Shown here: piece by piece, positions 10,283 through 19,012 of the stretch | Layout of the letters: each line of letters starts with the position of its first letter | Position numbering within the stretch: position 1 is the stretch's first letter | The notes under the pieces: model-generated | What the model was told of the DNA's origin: nothing | The model's input: only the letters and a program-made list of their open reading frames with translations | Database searches by the model: none | Source of the DNA: Cryobacterium adonitolivorans | Lineage (GTDB): Bacteria > Actinomycetota > Actinomycetes > Actinomycetales > Microbacteriaceae | Length of the DNA stretch: 64,000 bases | Direction: 5' to 3' | NCBI RefSeq assembly: GCF_004402695.1 | Contig: NZ_SOFL01000045.1 | Location: forward strand, 29,935 to 93,934 | Position numbers and translations under genes: made by a program

Positions 10283-11263
10283 GTGCCAAGTCTCGATCAA
10301 CTCCTTCTCCAGATCTTCGTGCTGGTCCTCATCATCGTCGTCCTGGTCTTCGTCGTGGTGGTGCTCGTACGCACCATCCGCATCATCCCCCAGGCCAGTG
10401 CCGGTGTCGTCGAACGCCTCGGCAAGTACCACAAGACCCTGATGCCCGGACTCAATATCCTGGTGCCTTTCGTCGACCGGGTACGGCCACTCATCGACAT
10501 GCGGGAACAGGTGGTGTCCTTTCCTCCGCAGCCGGTGATCACAGAGGACAACCTGGTGGTGTCGATCGACACCGTCGTCTACTTCCAGGTCACGGATGCC
10601 CGCGCCGCGACCTACGAGATCACCAACTATCTCGGCGCGGTCGAGCAGCTCACCACGACCACTCTGCGCAACGTGGTCGGGGGGCTCAACCTCGAAGAGG
10701 CGCTGACCAGCCGGGACAACATCAACGGTCAACTTCGGATCGTGCTGGACGAGGCCACCGGGAAGTGGGGCATCAGGGTCGGCCGGGTCGAGCTGAAGGC
10801 CATCGACCCGCCGCACTCGATCCAGGACTCGATGGAGAAGCAGATGCGCGCCGAACGAGACCGCCGGGCGCTGATCCTCACCGCCGAGGGCACCAAGCAG
10901 TCCGCCATCCTCACGGCCGAGGGCGCGCGCCAGGCCTCGATCCTGCAAGCCGAAGGCCAGGCCAAGGCCGCCGTCCTGCGGGCGCAGGGTGAGGCGGAGG
11001 CGATCACCACGGTCTTCAAGGCCATCCACGACGGCGATCCCGACCCGAAGCTCCTCGCCTACCAGTACCTGCAGACCCTGCCGAAGCTGGCCGACGGCAC
11101 GGCGAACAAGCTCTGGATCGTGCCGAGCGAACTGACCGAGGCGATGAAAGGCATCGGCAGGGCCTTCGGCCCGAATCCGGTACCCGGTTCCCACCCGGGC
11201 GCCGCCACAGCCGAGCCGTCGGGGGCTCCCCCGGAAACACCAGTGCCCGGACATGACCGCTGA
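10283..11263 (+). CDS. SPFH/Band-7 domain protein (stomatin-like)
   Basis: A 326-aa membrane-anchored scaffold. One N-terminal helix (residues 8-33) is followed by the SPFH core (IIPQASAGVVERLGKYHKTL, then LIDMREQVVSFPPQ) and an Ala/Glu-rich coiled coil (AEGTKQSAILTAEGARQASI) that drives oligomerisation. The C-terminal 40 residues are Pro/Gly-rich and disordered. GTG 10283 has GAAAGGA about 9 nt upstream; ATG 10265 would overlap nfeD and is less likely. It is coupled to nfeD and overlaps the next gene by 11 bp. Confidence 0.92.
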   Translation: MPSLDQLLLQIFVLVLIIVVLVFVVVVLVRTIRIIPQASAGVVERLGKYHKTLMPGLNILVPFVDRVRPLIDMREQVVSFPPQPVITEDNLVVSIDTVVYFQVTDARAATYEITNYLGAVEQLTTTTLRNVVGGLNLEEALTSRDNINGQLRIVLDEATGKWGIRVGRVELKAIDPPHSIQDSMEKQMRAERDRRALILTAEGTKQSAILTAEGARQASILQAEGQAKAAVLRAQGEAEAITTVFKAIHDGDPDPKLLAYQYLQTLPKLADGTANKLWIVPSELTEAMKGIGRAFGPNPVPGSHPGAATAEPSGAPPETPVPGHDR

Positions 11264-12005
11264 CCTGGCAACCTTCCTGTCCCCGCCGGGGCCGCGCATC
11301 CTCGCGCACCGCGGGCTCAGCACGCAGGCGCCCGAAAATACCCTGCTGGCGTTCCTGCAGGCCATCGTCAGCGGGGCGACGCACCTCGAAACCGACGTGC
11401 ACGCCAGCCGCGACGGCGTCGCCGTGATCAGCCACGACCCCGTCCTGCCCAACGGCGGACCGGCCGTGAACGCGCTGACGATGGCCCAGCTCGGCCGGAT
11501 CGACCTCGGCGCGGGCCAGACCTATTGCTCGCTCGCGGAGGCCCTGGCCGCTTTCCCCGAGGCGCGGTTCAACATCGACGTCAAGTCCGCCGACGCCGTG
11601 CTGCCGGCCGCGCGTGCCATCCGGGCGGCCGCCGCGTCCCGCCGGGTGCTCCTCACCTCGTTTTCTGAGAGCCGGCGACGCCGAGTGCTCCGGGCCGTTC
11701 CCGGCGCGACGACGTCGGCCTCCGCCCAGGGGATCGCCCTGATGCTGGCCGCAATCGGCCTCCGCCAGCACTGGGCGCTCCCCCGCATCCTGCGCGGGAT
11801 CGACGCCATCCAGGTGCCGCTGCGGGCCGGACGGCTGCGCATCGTCACTCCCCGTGTCATCAGCCGAATGCATGCAATCGGGGTGGAGGTGCACGTGTGG
11901 ACGGTCAACGACCCGGCAGTGATGGCCCGGCTGCTGGCGCTGGGCGTCGACGGGCTCGTTACCGACCGCTGCGACCTCGCTGCCCACGTCGTCGCACGGC
12001 GGTGA
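11253..12005 (+). CDS. Glycerophosphodiester phosphodiesterase
   Basis: A 250-aa GDPD TIM-barrel enzyme that hydrolyses glycerophosphodiesters to glycerol-3-phosphate and an alcohol. Catalytic motifs are HRGLSTQAPENTLLAF near residue 22, the metal-binding ETDVHASRDG, and VISHDPVL. The C-terminal VHVWTVNDPAVMARLLALGVDGLVTD is typical. No signal peptide is seen, so it is probably cytoplasmic. It overlaps the SPFH gene end by 11 bp and is likely co-transcribed with it. Confidence 0.93.
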   Translation: MTADLATFLSPPGPRILAHRGLSTQAPENTLLAFLQAIVSGATHLETDVHASRDGVAVISHDPVLPNGGPAVNALTMAQLGRIDLGAGQTYCSLAEALAAFPEARFNIDVKSADAVLPAARAIRAAAASRRVLLTSFSESRRRRVLRAVPGATTSASAQGIALMLAAIGLRQHWALPRILRGIDAIQVPLRAGRLRIVTPRVISRMHAIGVEVHVWTVNDPAVMARLLALGVDGLVTDRCDLAAHVVARR

Positions 12006-12076
12006 ACACGGCCCGCCGGTCAAACGGAGCGAAACAGATGCGGTTTCTGAGAGATCCCCGGGAGATCGGCGGTAAC

Positions 12077-12103
12077 GGAAAGATAACGCACAGCTTGATG
12101 GTT
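12077..12103 (+). promoter_or_regulatory. SigR/SigH-type promoter for rbpA
   Basis: GGAAA at 12077-12081 and GTT at 12101-12103 are separated by 19 bp, close to the disulfide-stress sigma consensus GGAAT-N18/19-GTT. The box lies 37 bp before the rbpA start. Streptomyces rbpA is known to be under SigR control, which supports the assignment. Confidence 0.5.
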
Positions 12104-12139
12104 TACAACTGAGAATGCATCGCGAGAAGGGACCACACG

Positions 12140-12502
12140 ATGGCAGACCGTAGTTTGCGTGGCATGAGGTTGGGTTCACAGAGCCTGCAGAGCGAAGAGG
12201 GCGTGACCTTTTCCCCACGCGTCAGTCACACGTATTTGTGTGCAACGTGCGAACGCGAGACGGTGATGATTTTCTCCGCCGAAGCCGAGGCACCGGATGA
12301 ATGGGAGTGTCGTTTCTGCTCCCAGACCGCAACCAGGTTGGTTGATTCGAAGCCAGTGGTCGTCGACCACTCCGACGAAAAGATCGCCCGCACCCACTGG
12401 GACATGCTCCTGGAGCGTCGCACCCGGGCCGAGCTCGAAGAGCTGCTGGAGGAACGCCTTGCGGTCCTGCGTCAGCGTCGGGGCCAGAAGGTCGGCGCCT
12501 AG
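12140..12502 (+). CDS. rbpA: RNA polymerase-binding protein RbpA
   Basis: An actinobacteria-specific transcription factor of 120 aa that binds RNA polymerase and the primary sigma factor and stabilises open complexes. The central zinc-ribbon-like fold has CATCERET and CRFCSQTA near residues 34 and 57. The C-terminal sigma-interaction helix is rich in RTRAELEELLEERL. ATG 12140 has AGAAGGG upstream. It is a single gene, convergent with lnt, with a possible SigR-type promoter about 40-60 bp upstream. Confidence 0.97.
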   Translation: MADRSLRGMRLGSQSLQSEEGVTFSPRVSHTYLCATCERETVMIFSAEAEAPDEWECRFCSQTATRLVDSKPVVVDHSDEKIARTHWDMLLERRTRAELEELLEERLAVLRQRRGQKVGA

Positions 12503-12551
12503 CCACCTCAGCGGGCAGCCTGGCTCCCGCACTCAGACCTGACGGCGTCGG

Positions 12552-14153
12552 CTAACCCCGGCGCCGTTTGCGTATCTTCGCGCGGTCGGCGCCCACCTGC
12601 CCGGCCGACAGGCGGGGGCCGCCGTCGGAAAGAGCCAGGGTTCGGGCCGAGACGATGCAGAGCAGCATCCCCGCCAGTCCGAGACCGGAGACGAACCATT
12701 CCAGGGGCCGGCCGACGGTCATCGCAGGGGTGTCCGAGATGCTCAGCGGAACGGTCTGGATCATGGCCCCGGACACCCAGGTGGGCAGGCTGTCGAGGGT
12801 CTCGCCGTCCGGCGTGATGATCGCGCTCGTGCCGACAGTCGAGATGTTCACCACGGTTCGTCCGGCCTCGATCGCGCGGAGCCGCGCGATCGCCAGCTGC
12901 TGCACCGATTCGTCGGTGCGGCCGAAGTCGGCGTTGTTGGTCTGGGCCAGGATGATCTCGGCGTCGTCGTCGATCATCTCGTTCACGAGTTGGTCATCGG
13001 CGATGTCGAAGCAGATGGCGATTCCCGCGATGATGCCGTCGATGTCGAAGACATTGTCCCGTGTGCCGATCTCGTAGTCCCGGGAGACAAGGTCGATGAG
13101 ATCGGGTGCAAACGGCCGCCAGAAGGCCCGGTCCGGCATGTACTCCGCGAAGGGAACCGGGTGCACCTTGTCGTAGAGGTCCACCGCACCGTCGCCGGCC
13201 TTCCAGAGTAACGAGGTGTTGTAGAACTTGCCGTCACGCTCGGTGATGGTTCCGGCGATGAGTGGAGCATTCATGGCCCGGCTGATGTAGTCGGCCACCC
13301 GTGCGGAGTCTGCGGACCGGAGCGGGTCGACGTCGATGCCGTTCTCGGGCCAGACGACGAAGTCCACCGGCTCGCCCACCAGCGGCAGGGTCGCCGACAC
13401 GTGGTCGTTCAGGATCTGGCCGGGCGAGTTCTGCGCGAACAGGCCGGCGTCGGAGGCGCCCTGCACGGCCGCGATGCGGGCGGTCCCGCTCTGCAGGGTG
13501 GGCCACGCCGGGAACGCCAGCAGCAGGGCGACCGCGGCCACCGCTATCGCGGACCGGCCCCCGACGCGCACACCGGGCTCCCGGCACAGTTGCACGGCCA
13601 GGGCGCTGAGCCAGACCATGACGAAGCTGAGACCGGACATCCCCACCCAGGCGATGAGTCCGTTGAACGGGCTCTCGGATTGGGAGATGGCGACGCGGCC
13701 CCATGCGAAACCGCCGTACGGCCACACCGCGGAGATGGCTTCCCGAGCCGTCCACAGCCCTGCCACGACGACAGGGAGCATGCCGAGCCGGCCGGTGACG
13801 GACGGCCAGACCCGCGGGCCGAGGTTCAACACCACCCCGGTCAACGCCAGGCCGACGCCGAAAAACAGCGCCTCGAGGCCGGCCAGGGCCAGCCAGGGCA
13901 CCGGACCGAGGTACAGGGTGAGCCAGCTGATGTGGATGAGCCAGAACGACAGGCCGGCCACCATGCCGACGAGAAGACCCGTCCACGGCCCACGGCCCAG
14001 CAGGGCCAGGAGCATCAGCACCACACCGATCGGAGCCAGGATCCACCAGTTCCGGTCCGGGAATCCGCCGTCCAGGATCGCGCCCGCGCCGGCGGCAAGC
14101 AGAATCGCCGCCCACAGGGGCAGGCCGGTGCCGCGCTGTATGCCCGTCTTCAC
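12552..14153 (-). CDS. lnt: Apolipoprotein N-acyltransferase Lnt
   Basis: A 533-aa membrane enzyme that adds the third acyl chain to the N-terminal cysteine of lipoproteins. About six to eight N-terminal helices precede a nitrilase domain from about residue 225. The catalytic Glu is in VVWPENGID, the Lys in DLYDKVHPVPFAEYMP and the Cys in GIAICFDIADD. A further helix lies near 490-510, and the tail is basic. GTG 14153 is the only start near the membrane domain. It is 9 bp downstream of helY. Lipoproteins in this window (FKBP protein, 31 kb protein) are candidate substrates. Confidence 0.93.
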   Translation of the reverse strand: MKTGIQRGTGLPLWAAILLAAGAGAILDGGFPDRNWWILAPIGVVLMLLALLGRGPWTGLLVGMVAGLSFWLIHISWLTLYLGPVPWLALAGLEALFFGVGLALTGVVLNLGPRVWPSVTGRLGMLPVVVAGLWTAREAISAVWPYGGFAWGRVAISQSESPFNGLIAWVGMSGLSFVMVWLSALAVQLCREPGVRVGGRSAIAVAAVALLLAFPAWPTLQSGTARIAAVQGASDAGLFAQNSPGQILNDHVSATLPLVGEPVDFVVWPENGIDVDPLRSADSARVADYISRAMNAPLIAGTITERDGKFYNTSLLWKAGDGAVDLYDKVHPVPFAEYMPDRAFWRPFAPDLIDLVSRDYEIGTRDNVFDIDGIIAGIAICFDIADDQLVNEMIDDDAEIILAQTNNADFGRTDESVQQLAIARLRAIEAGRTVVNISTVGTSAIITPDGETLDSLPTWVSGAMIQTVPLSISDTPAMTVGRPLEWFVSGLGLAGMLLCIVSARTLALSDGGPRLSAGQVGADRAKIRKRRRG

Positions 14154-14162
14154 TTCAACAGC

Positions 14163-16607
14163 CTATGCGACCGAGGAATACGCGACGATGCCGCGCCGGA
14201 TGGAGTCCATCGCCACCCGCGCCGTACGACCGACGGGGCCGTCCGCGACGAGCGAGAGCTGGTCGAGCAGGTCGATGGTCTGCTTGGTCCAGCGCACGAA
14301 GTCTCCCGCCGCCATTTCCGCCTCTTCCAGCACCAGCCCGAGCGAGTCGCCCCGCGCCCACTTCCACATCGCCAGGCTCAGGCCGCCCGCCAGGGGATTG
14401 CTGCCGGGCAGTTTGTGGTCCCGTTCGAGGTCGTCGAGTTGGCTCCACAGGATCTGGGTGGCGTCCAGGGCGGGCCGGAAGGGGCCCTTAGGCAGGAACC
14501 GTTCGTCGGTCATACCCTCGTCGCGGCGGGGCTCGAAGACCAGGGCGCAGGCCATCGCGGCCAGGCTCGGTGCGTCGAGGGAGTTCCAGAGGCCACGGCG
14601 CAGGGACTCGGCCACGAGCAGGTCACGGTCGGCGTAGATGCGGCGCAGGATGCGGCCGCTCTCGCTCAGCGTGACCGCGCGGCCCTCGCCGGGCAGGAGG
14701 TAACCGAAACCGAGCAGCACATCGGTGACCCTGTCGAAGACCCGGGCGACGGCCCCGGTGCGGACCGTGATCTGGCTGGTCAGGGCCTCGGTCTCCCGGG
14801 TCAGCTTCCACCAACGCTGGGCCCAGCGGGCGTGAGCCTCGCGCTCAGGGCAGCTGTGGCACGGGTGCGCGCGCATCCGCTTGCGCAGGCCGGCAAGTTC
14901 CTTCTGGCGCCGGTCCCGGCCGCGGGCGTTCGAGTCGGCGGCCGCGTTCTCCCGTTCCAGGTCGGACAAAAGTCGGCGGATGCCGGAGTACTCGGTGAAG
15001 TCGCCGAGGTGGCAAGCCATCGAGGTGGCGTAGCCGTCGAGCGAACTCTGCTGCTGCCGCACCCTCCGGGCCAGGTCCACAACGGCGCGGTCGGCCTGGA
15101 ACTGCGCGAACGAGGACTCCAGAACCTCCCTGGTGTGTTCCCGGCCGAACTGGTCGATGAGATTGACGGCCATGTTGTAGGTGGGTTTGAAGCTCGAATT
15201 TAGCGGGTACGTGCGCCGGGAGGCCAGCGAGGCGACGGCCTGCGGGTCCAGGCCCTGCTGCCACTGGATGACGGCGTGCCCCTCGACGTCGATGCCGCGG
15301 CGACCGGCGCGACCGGTGAGCTGGGTGTACTCCCCCGGCGTGATCGGCACCCGCGCCTCCCCATTGAACTTCTCGAGCTTGTCAAGCACCACGGTGCGGG
15401 CCGGCATATTGATGCCCAACGCCAGCGTTTCCGTGGCGAAAACGGCTTTGACCAGTTTTTTCTGAAAGAGCTCTTCGACGACTTCCTTGAACGCGGGCAG
15501 CATGCCGGCGTGGTGGGCGGCGACCCCGCGTTCGAGACCGTCGAGCCATTCCCAGTAGCCGAGCACGGCGAGGTCCTCGTCGAGCAGGGTGCGGCAGCGT
15601 TCGTCGACGATCTGCCGGATCTCCTCACGCTCGGCGGTGTCGGTGAGGCGCACCCCGGCGCGGAGGACCTGGCGCACGGCCTGATCGCAACCGACCCGGC
15701 TGAAAATGAAGAAGATCGCGGGCAGCAGGTGCTTGCCCTCGAGCATCCGCACGATCTCCGCCCGATCCATGCGTCCGGACTCCGCTTGCGCGCGTTGCTG
15801 GTGGTACCGGCTCTGGTTCGAACCGCGGCGCCCGGAGCCTGACCTGTCGGAGAGCGGGCGGCCGCCGGCCTGGGCCAGGCGGACCAGCTCCGGATTCACC
15901 CGATGGGTTGCGGCCAGTCCTGACGAGTCGAACAGGTCAAGCATCTTGCTCTTGACCAGAACGTGCTGATCCAGCGGTACCGGTCGTTCTTCGGAGACGA
16001 TGACGTCGGTGTCACCGCGCACGGCCTGCAGCCAGTCGCCGAACTCCTCCGCGTTGGACACCGTCGCGCTCAGCGACACCATCCGAACCGACTGCGGCAG
16101 GTGGATGATGACCTCTTCCCAGACGGCCCCGCGGAACCGGTCGGCCAGGTAGTGCACCTCGTCCATGATCACGAAGGCGAGATTGGTCAGCAGGTCGGAA
16201 TCGGCGTAGAGCATGTTGCGGAGCACTTCGGTGGTCATCACGACGATCCGGGCGCCGGCGTTGACGTTGGTGTCTCCCGTGAGCAGGCCCACCTGGTCTG
16301 CGCCGTACTCGGCCACGAGCTCCTGGAACTTCTGGTTGCTCAGCGCCTTCATCGGCGCGGTGTAGAAGACCTTGGCGGTGGGCCGCTGCATGGCCAGGAA
16401 GATGGCGAACTCGGCGACGACGGTCTTGCCGGCGCCGGTGGGCGCGGCGACGAGCACGCTGTTCCCCGCCTCGAGCGAGGCCCCCGCGGCCAGCTGGAAG
16501 GAATCCAGGTCGAAGCGCAAGCCCCGACGGAAGGTCTCGAGTTTGGGGGTCTGCGCCCGCAGGCGTGCTGCCGTGTACCGGTCCGCCGGCGTCTGGATGT
16601 CTGTCAT
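14163..16607 (-). CDS. helY: Ski2/Mtr4-like DEAD/DEAH helicase HelY
   Basis: An 814-aa superfamily 2 RNA helicase. Walker A APTGAGKT is at residues 55-62, Walker B is DEVHY, motif III is SLSATVSN, and motif VI is QLTGRAGRRGID. The C-terminal half holds the DSHCT-type region and CHSCPEREAHARW, a conserved pair of cysteines in HelY proteins. Start ATG 16607 gives a domain beginning with MTDIQTPADRY; the open frame continues upstream into tatC but without family similarity. It follows tatC by 8 bp in the conserved pafBC-tatAC-helY order. Confidence 0.94.
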   Translation of the reverse strand: MTDIQTPADRYTAARLRAQTPKLETFRRGLRFDLDSFQLAAGASLEAGNSVLVAAPTGAGKTVVAEFAIFLAMQRPTAKVFYTAPMKALSNQKFQELVAEYGADQVGLLTGDTNVNAGARIVVMTTEVLRNMLYADSDLLTNLAFVIMDEVHYLADRFRGAVWEEVIIHLPQSVRMVSLSATVSNAEEFGDWLQAVRGDTDVIVSEERPVPLDQHVLVKSKMLDLFDSSGLAATHRVNPELVRLAQAGGRPLSDRSGSGRRGSNQSRYHQQRAQAESGRMDRAEIVRMLEGKHLLPAIFFIFSRVGCDQAVRQVLRAGVRLTDTAEREEIRQIVDERCRTLLDEDLAVLGYWEWLDGLERGVAAHHAGMLPAFKEVVEELFQKKLVKAVFATETLALGINMPARTVVLDKLEKFNGEARVPITPGEYTQLTGRAGRRGIDVEGHAVIQWQQGLDPQAVASLASRRTYPLNSSFKPTYNMAVNLIDQFGREHTREVLESSFAQFQADRAVVDLARRVRQQQSSLDGYATSMACHLGDFTEYSGIRRLLSDLERENAAADSNARGRDRRQKELAGLRKRMRAHPCHSCPEREAHARWAQRWWKLTRETEALTSQITVRTGAVARVFDRVTDVLLGFGYLLPGEGRAVTLSESGRILRRIYADRDLLVAESLRRGLWNSLDAPSLAAMACALVFEPRRDEGMTDERFLPKGPFRPALDATQILWSQLDDLERDHKLPGSNPLAGGLSLAMWKWARGDSLGLVLEEAEMAAGDFVRWTKQTIDLLDQLSLVADGPVGRTARVAMDSIRRGIVAYSSVA

Positions 16608-16615
16608 CTGATGCG

Positions 16616-17410
16616 CTAGAGCGCCAACTCCCGTTCGAGGGCACGAGCGCGCCGGGCGGCTCGCTTGTCGTGCAGGTACGCGATTGAGTACGCGGCGAAG
16701 TACAGCACGATCATCGGCACGGCGAGCATGAACATGGAGACCACGTCGGCGGCCGGGGTGGCGATGGCGGTGAAGAGGATGATCACCAGAACGGCGATGC
16801 GCCAGGACTTGATGATTGAGGCGGCACTGATCACCCCGGCGAAATTGAGCAGGACCACGAAAACCGGCAGCACGAAGGCAATCCCGATGGCGACCAGCAG
16901 TTTGAGGGTGAAGTCCAGGTAGTTCTGGGCGTTGATGAACGCCGCGTCCTCGGGAGGCGCGAAGCTCGTCATGAGGCCGACCACCTGGGGCAGCACATAC
17001 CAGCCGGCGGCACAGCCGGCAAGGAACAGGGGCACCGCCGTCAGGACGAAGCCGTAGACGTACTTCTTCTCGCCGCGGGTGAGGCCCGGCATCAGGAACG
17101 CGAAGATCTGATAGAGCCACACGGGGCTGGACACCACCAGGCCCACGTAGAACGCGATCTTCAGCTTGAGGTCGAAGGCGGAGGTGATGTCCGGGTAGTT
17201 GATCTGCGCGTTCCGGGCCTGCGCCTCGATGATGGCGTAGATGGGCTGGCGCAGGGCGTCCCAGACTGCCTCGGAGAGTATCCAGCCGATGATGCCGCCG
17301 ATGAGGATGCCGGCGGCGGCGCGGAACAGGCGCTTGCGAAGCTCGACCAGGTGCTGTCCGAGCGACATCGTGCCCGCACGGTTCGCACGCTTGGTGGTGC
17401 GTACGGCCAC
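16616..17410 (-). CDS. tatC: Sec-independent translocase subunit TatC
   Basis: The twin-arginine signal receptor of the Tat export pathway, 264 aa with six membrane helices. Recognition motifs are MSLGQHLVELRKRLF near residue 15 and FLMPGLTRGEKKY near 106, and the conserved Pro/Glu loop follows. The C-terminal tail is strongly basic (DKRAARRARALERE). The GTG 17410 start lies 5 bp downstream of the tatA stop, so the two are co-translated. No tatB is visible in the window. Confidence 0.97.
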   Translation of the reverse strand: MAVRTTKRANRAGTMSLGQHLVELRKRLFRAAAGILIGGIIGWILSEAVWDALRQPIYAIIEAQARNAQINYPDITSAFDLKLKIAFYVGLVVSSPVWLYQIFAFLMPGLTRGEKKYVYGFVLTAVPLFLAGCAAGWYVLPQVVGLMTSFAPPEDAAFINAQNYLDFTLKLLVAIGIAFVLPVFVVLLNFAGVISAASIIKSWRIAVLVIILFTAIATPAADVVSMFMLAVPMIVLYFAAYSIAYLHDKRAARRARALERELAL

Positions 17411-17415
17411 GGGAG

Positions 17416-17658
17416 TTAGGACTTCGTCTGGTCGCCCGGGCCGACGGGCCGCGTCGTGCCGTCAGCGGAATCCGGGTGCGCCGTCGTACCGGTCTTGTCT
17501 GCGGGCTCGTCGACGGTGTCGCTCTTGATCTCGTTCTTGAAGATCTTCATCGACTGGCCGAGGCTGCGGGCCAGGCCGGGAAGCTTGGGCGCACCGAACA
17601 ACAGCAGGATGACGACGAGGATGATCAGGAAATGCCATCCGGTCAGATTGCTCAACAT
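17416..17658 (-). CDS. tatA: Tat translocase pore subunit TatA
   Basis: An 80-aa protein: a short N-terminal membrane helix (LIILVVILLLFGAPKLPGLA), the FG-PKLP hinge, an amphipathic helix (ARSLGQSMKIFKNEIKSD) and an acidic/Pro-rich disordered tail. ATG 17658 with GAGG upstream is chosen over TTG 17667. It overlaps the end of the upstream small membrane gene by 7 bp and precedes tatC. Confidence 0.95.
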   Translation of the reverse strand: MLSNLTGWHFLIILVVILLLFGAPKLPGLARSLGQSMKIFKNEIKSDTVDEPADKTGTTAHPDSADGTTRPVGPGDQTKS

Positions 17659-17993
17659 GAGGGCCAATCCTCTGGCTTGTAGGGAGTGTGTTGGATTAGT
17701 TTACCCCGGTTGATTGCGAGATCCCGCCGGTGTGCCCGCCGGTGCGCACGCTCGAGGCGCGCCTGGTCGATCGCGGCGGCCAGTACCCGGCGCTTCTGGA
17801 ATACCGCCGGGTGGAACGGGGCGCCCGGCACCCCGGTGTCGAGGTCGAGTTCGGCCAGCTGGTCGCCGAGGTCTTCGAGGGCGCCCATGGTCGCCATCAG
17901 CTTGCGAAACAGGTGCACGGCGAACCAGACCAGCATCGCGATGAGCCCGGCGACCAGCAGCGTCCAGATCAGGATCCAGGACCAGACCGGCAT
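17652..17993 (-). CDS. Small single-helix membrane protein between pafC and tatA
   Basis: A 113-aa protein of unknown function. One N-terminal membrane helix (MPVWSWILIWTLLVAGLIAM and on to about residue 27) is followed by a cytoplasmic helical region (MATMGALEDLGDQLAELD) and a very basic segment (RLERAHRRAHRRDLAINRGK). Start ATG 17993 overlaps the pafC stop in ATGA, and the stop lies inside the tatA start region, so it is a coupled member of the pafBC-tat operon. A protein of this type is often found at this place in Microbacteriaceae; function is not known. Confidence 0.8.
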   Translation of the reverse strand: MPVWSWILIWTLLVAGLIAMLVWFAVHLFRKLMATMGALEDLGDQLAELDLDTGVPGAPFHPAVFQKRRVLAAAIDQARLERAHRRAHRRDLAINRGKLIQHTPYKPEDWPSC

Positions 17994-19012
17994 CAGCGCG
18001 GCGCCCCATCGGCCTGCTCGGTCTGCGCTGCCGCCGAAGTCTCGTACCTGGCGGCACCGGCGGCGGCCCAGTCGGCGACGGTCTGCCTGGCCAGGCCCGG
18101 ATCCACCACGGTGACAACGCCGGCCAGACCGGCTACGAGCCGCTTGAGGCCGTGGAAGTGCGACACCCGTACCTCGGCCCTGGACAGTTGGCCGTCGGCG
18201 GCCGGACCGTGAGGAACCGGCCCGTAGTCGGCGAGAAGTTCCAGGGCCGCGGCCGGCAGCTCGATCGTGACGGTGAGGTCGTCAGCGGAGCCCTCGAACA
18301 GGGTGTCCGGCAGGAGGACGCCGTCATCGTGGGAGTCCGCCGGCACAACCGTGGAGCGCAGGTTGCTCATCCGGTCGAGCCGGAAGGTGCGCATGGCCTC
18401 GCGCAGGTGGCACCACCCGCGCAGGTACCAGTCGCTGTCGACGGATTCGATGCGCAACGGGTCGACGCAGCGGTGCTGGGCGGTACCGCGGGAGTTCAGG
18501 TAGTCGAATTCCACCTGGGTGCCCGCACGCACGGCGGCCTGGATGACCGCAATCGCCACGTCGGCGTCGGTGCGAGACACCGCGAGCTGGCTCGGCGCTC
18601 CCGTGGAACTGCGGGTGAGCTTGGCCATCAACGTGGCGATGGCGTCCCGGTCGCCGTTCTCGGGGAGGGCGGACAGGTACTGCAACCCGGCGATCAGAGC
18701 GGCAGCCTCCCGCGCCGAGAACCGGGGCGAATCGTCGATGGCGACCAGGTGGGTGAGGACGATATTGTCGTTGGTCTCGAATTCATCCCACTGGATGTCG
18801 AAGAGGTCGCCGTGCAGGTACTGCCGGGTCTCCCCCGGCACACCCGACATGGCGATGAGGTTCACCGCGTCACGCACCCGCTCGGGGGTGACCCCGAAGT
18901 GGTCGGCGACGGCCGTCACGCTCACCCTGTCGTGGTCCATCAGGAACGGGACGAGGGAGAGCAGGAAGGTGAGCTTGTCGGACGCTCCGAGCGTCACGGG
19001 CTTGGCGTTCAT
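17993..19012 (-). CDS. pafC: WYL-domain transcriptional activator PafC
   Basis: A 339-aa HTH-WYL regulator. The N-terminal winged helix is near residues 25-60 (VSVTAVADHFGVTPERVRDAV), and the WYL domain includes VEFDYLNSRGTAQHRCVDPL and DWYLRGWCHLREAMRTFRLD. Together with PafB it forms the RecA-independent DNA-damage activator known in mycobacteria. Start and the upstream pafB stop overlap by 4 bp. It is kept here although no pup/pafA/proteasome gene is visible. Confidence 0.93.
   Translation of the reverse strand: MNAKPVTLGASDKLTFLLSLVPFLMDHDRVSVTAVADHFGVTPERVRDAVNLIAMSGVPGETRQYLHGDLFDIQWDEFETNDNIVLTHLVAIDDSPRFSAREAAALIAGLQYLSALPENGDRDAIATLMAKLTRSSTGAPSQLAVSRTDADVAIAVIQAAVRAGTQVEFDYLNSRGTAQHRCVDPLRIESVDSDWYLRGWCHLREAMRTFRLDRMSNLRSTVVPADSHDDGVLLPDTLFEGSADDLTVTIELPAAALELLADYGPVPHGPAADGQLSRAEVRVSHFHGLKRLVAGLAGVVTVVDPGLARQTVADWAAAGAARYETSAAAQTEQADGAPR

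Noticed and set aside
12542-12567. Hairpin ACGGCGTCGG/CCGGCGCCGT as the rbpA terminator
   Set aside because: It has one weak pair and overlaps the last codons of lnt, so it is not separable from coding sequence constraint.
16608-17120. N-terminal extension of the HelY frame into tatC
   Set aside because: The extension is a shifted frame of tatC with Arg/Pro-rich sequence. The helicase core starts after ATG 16607.
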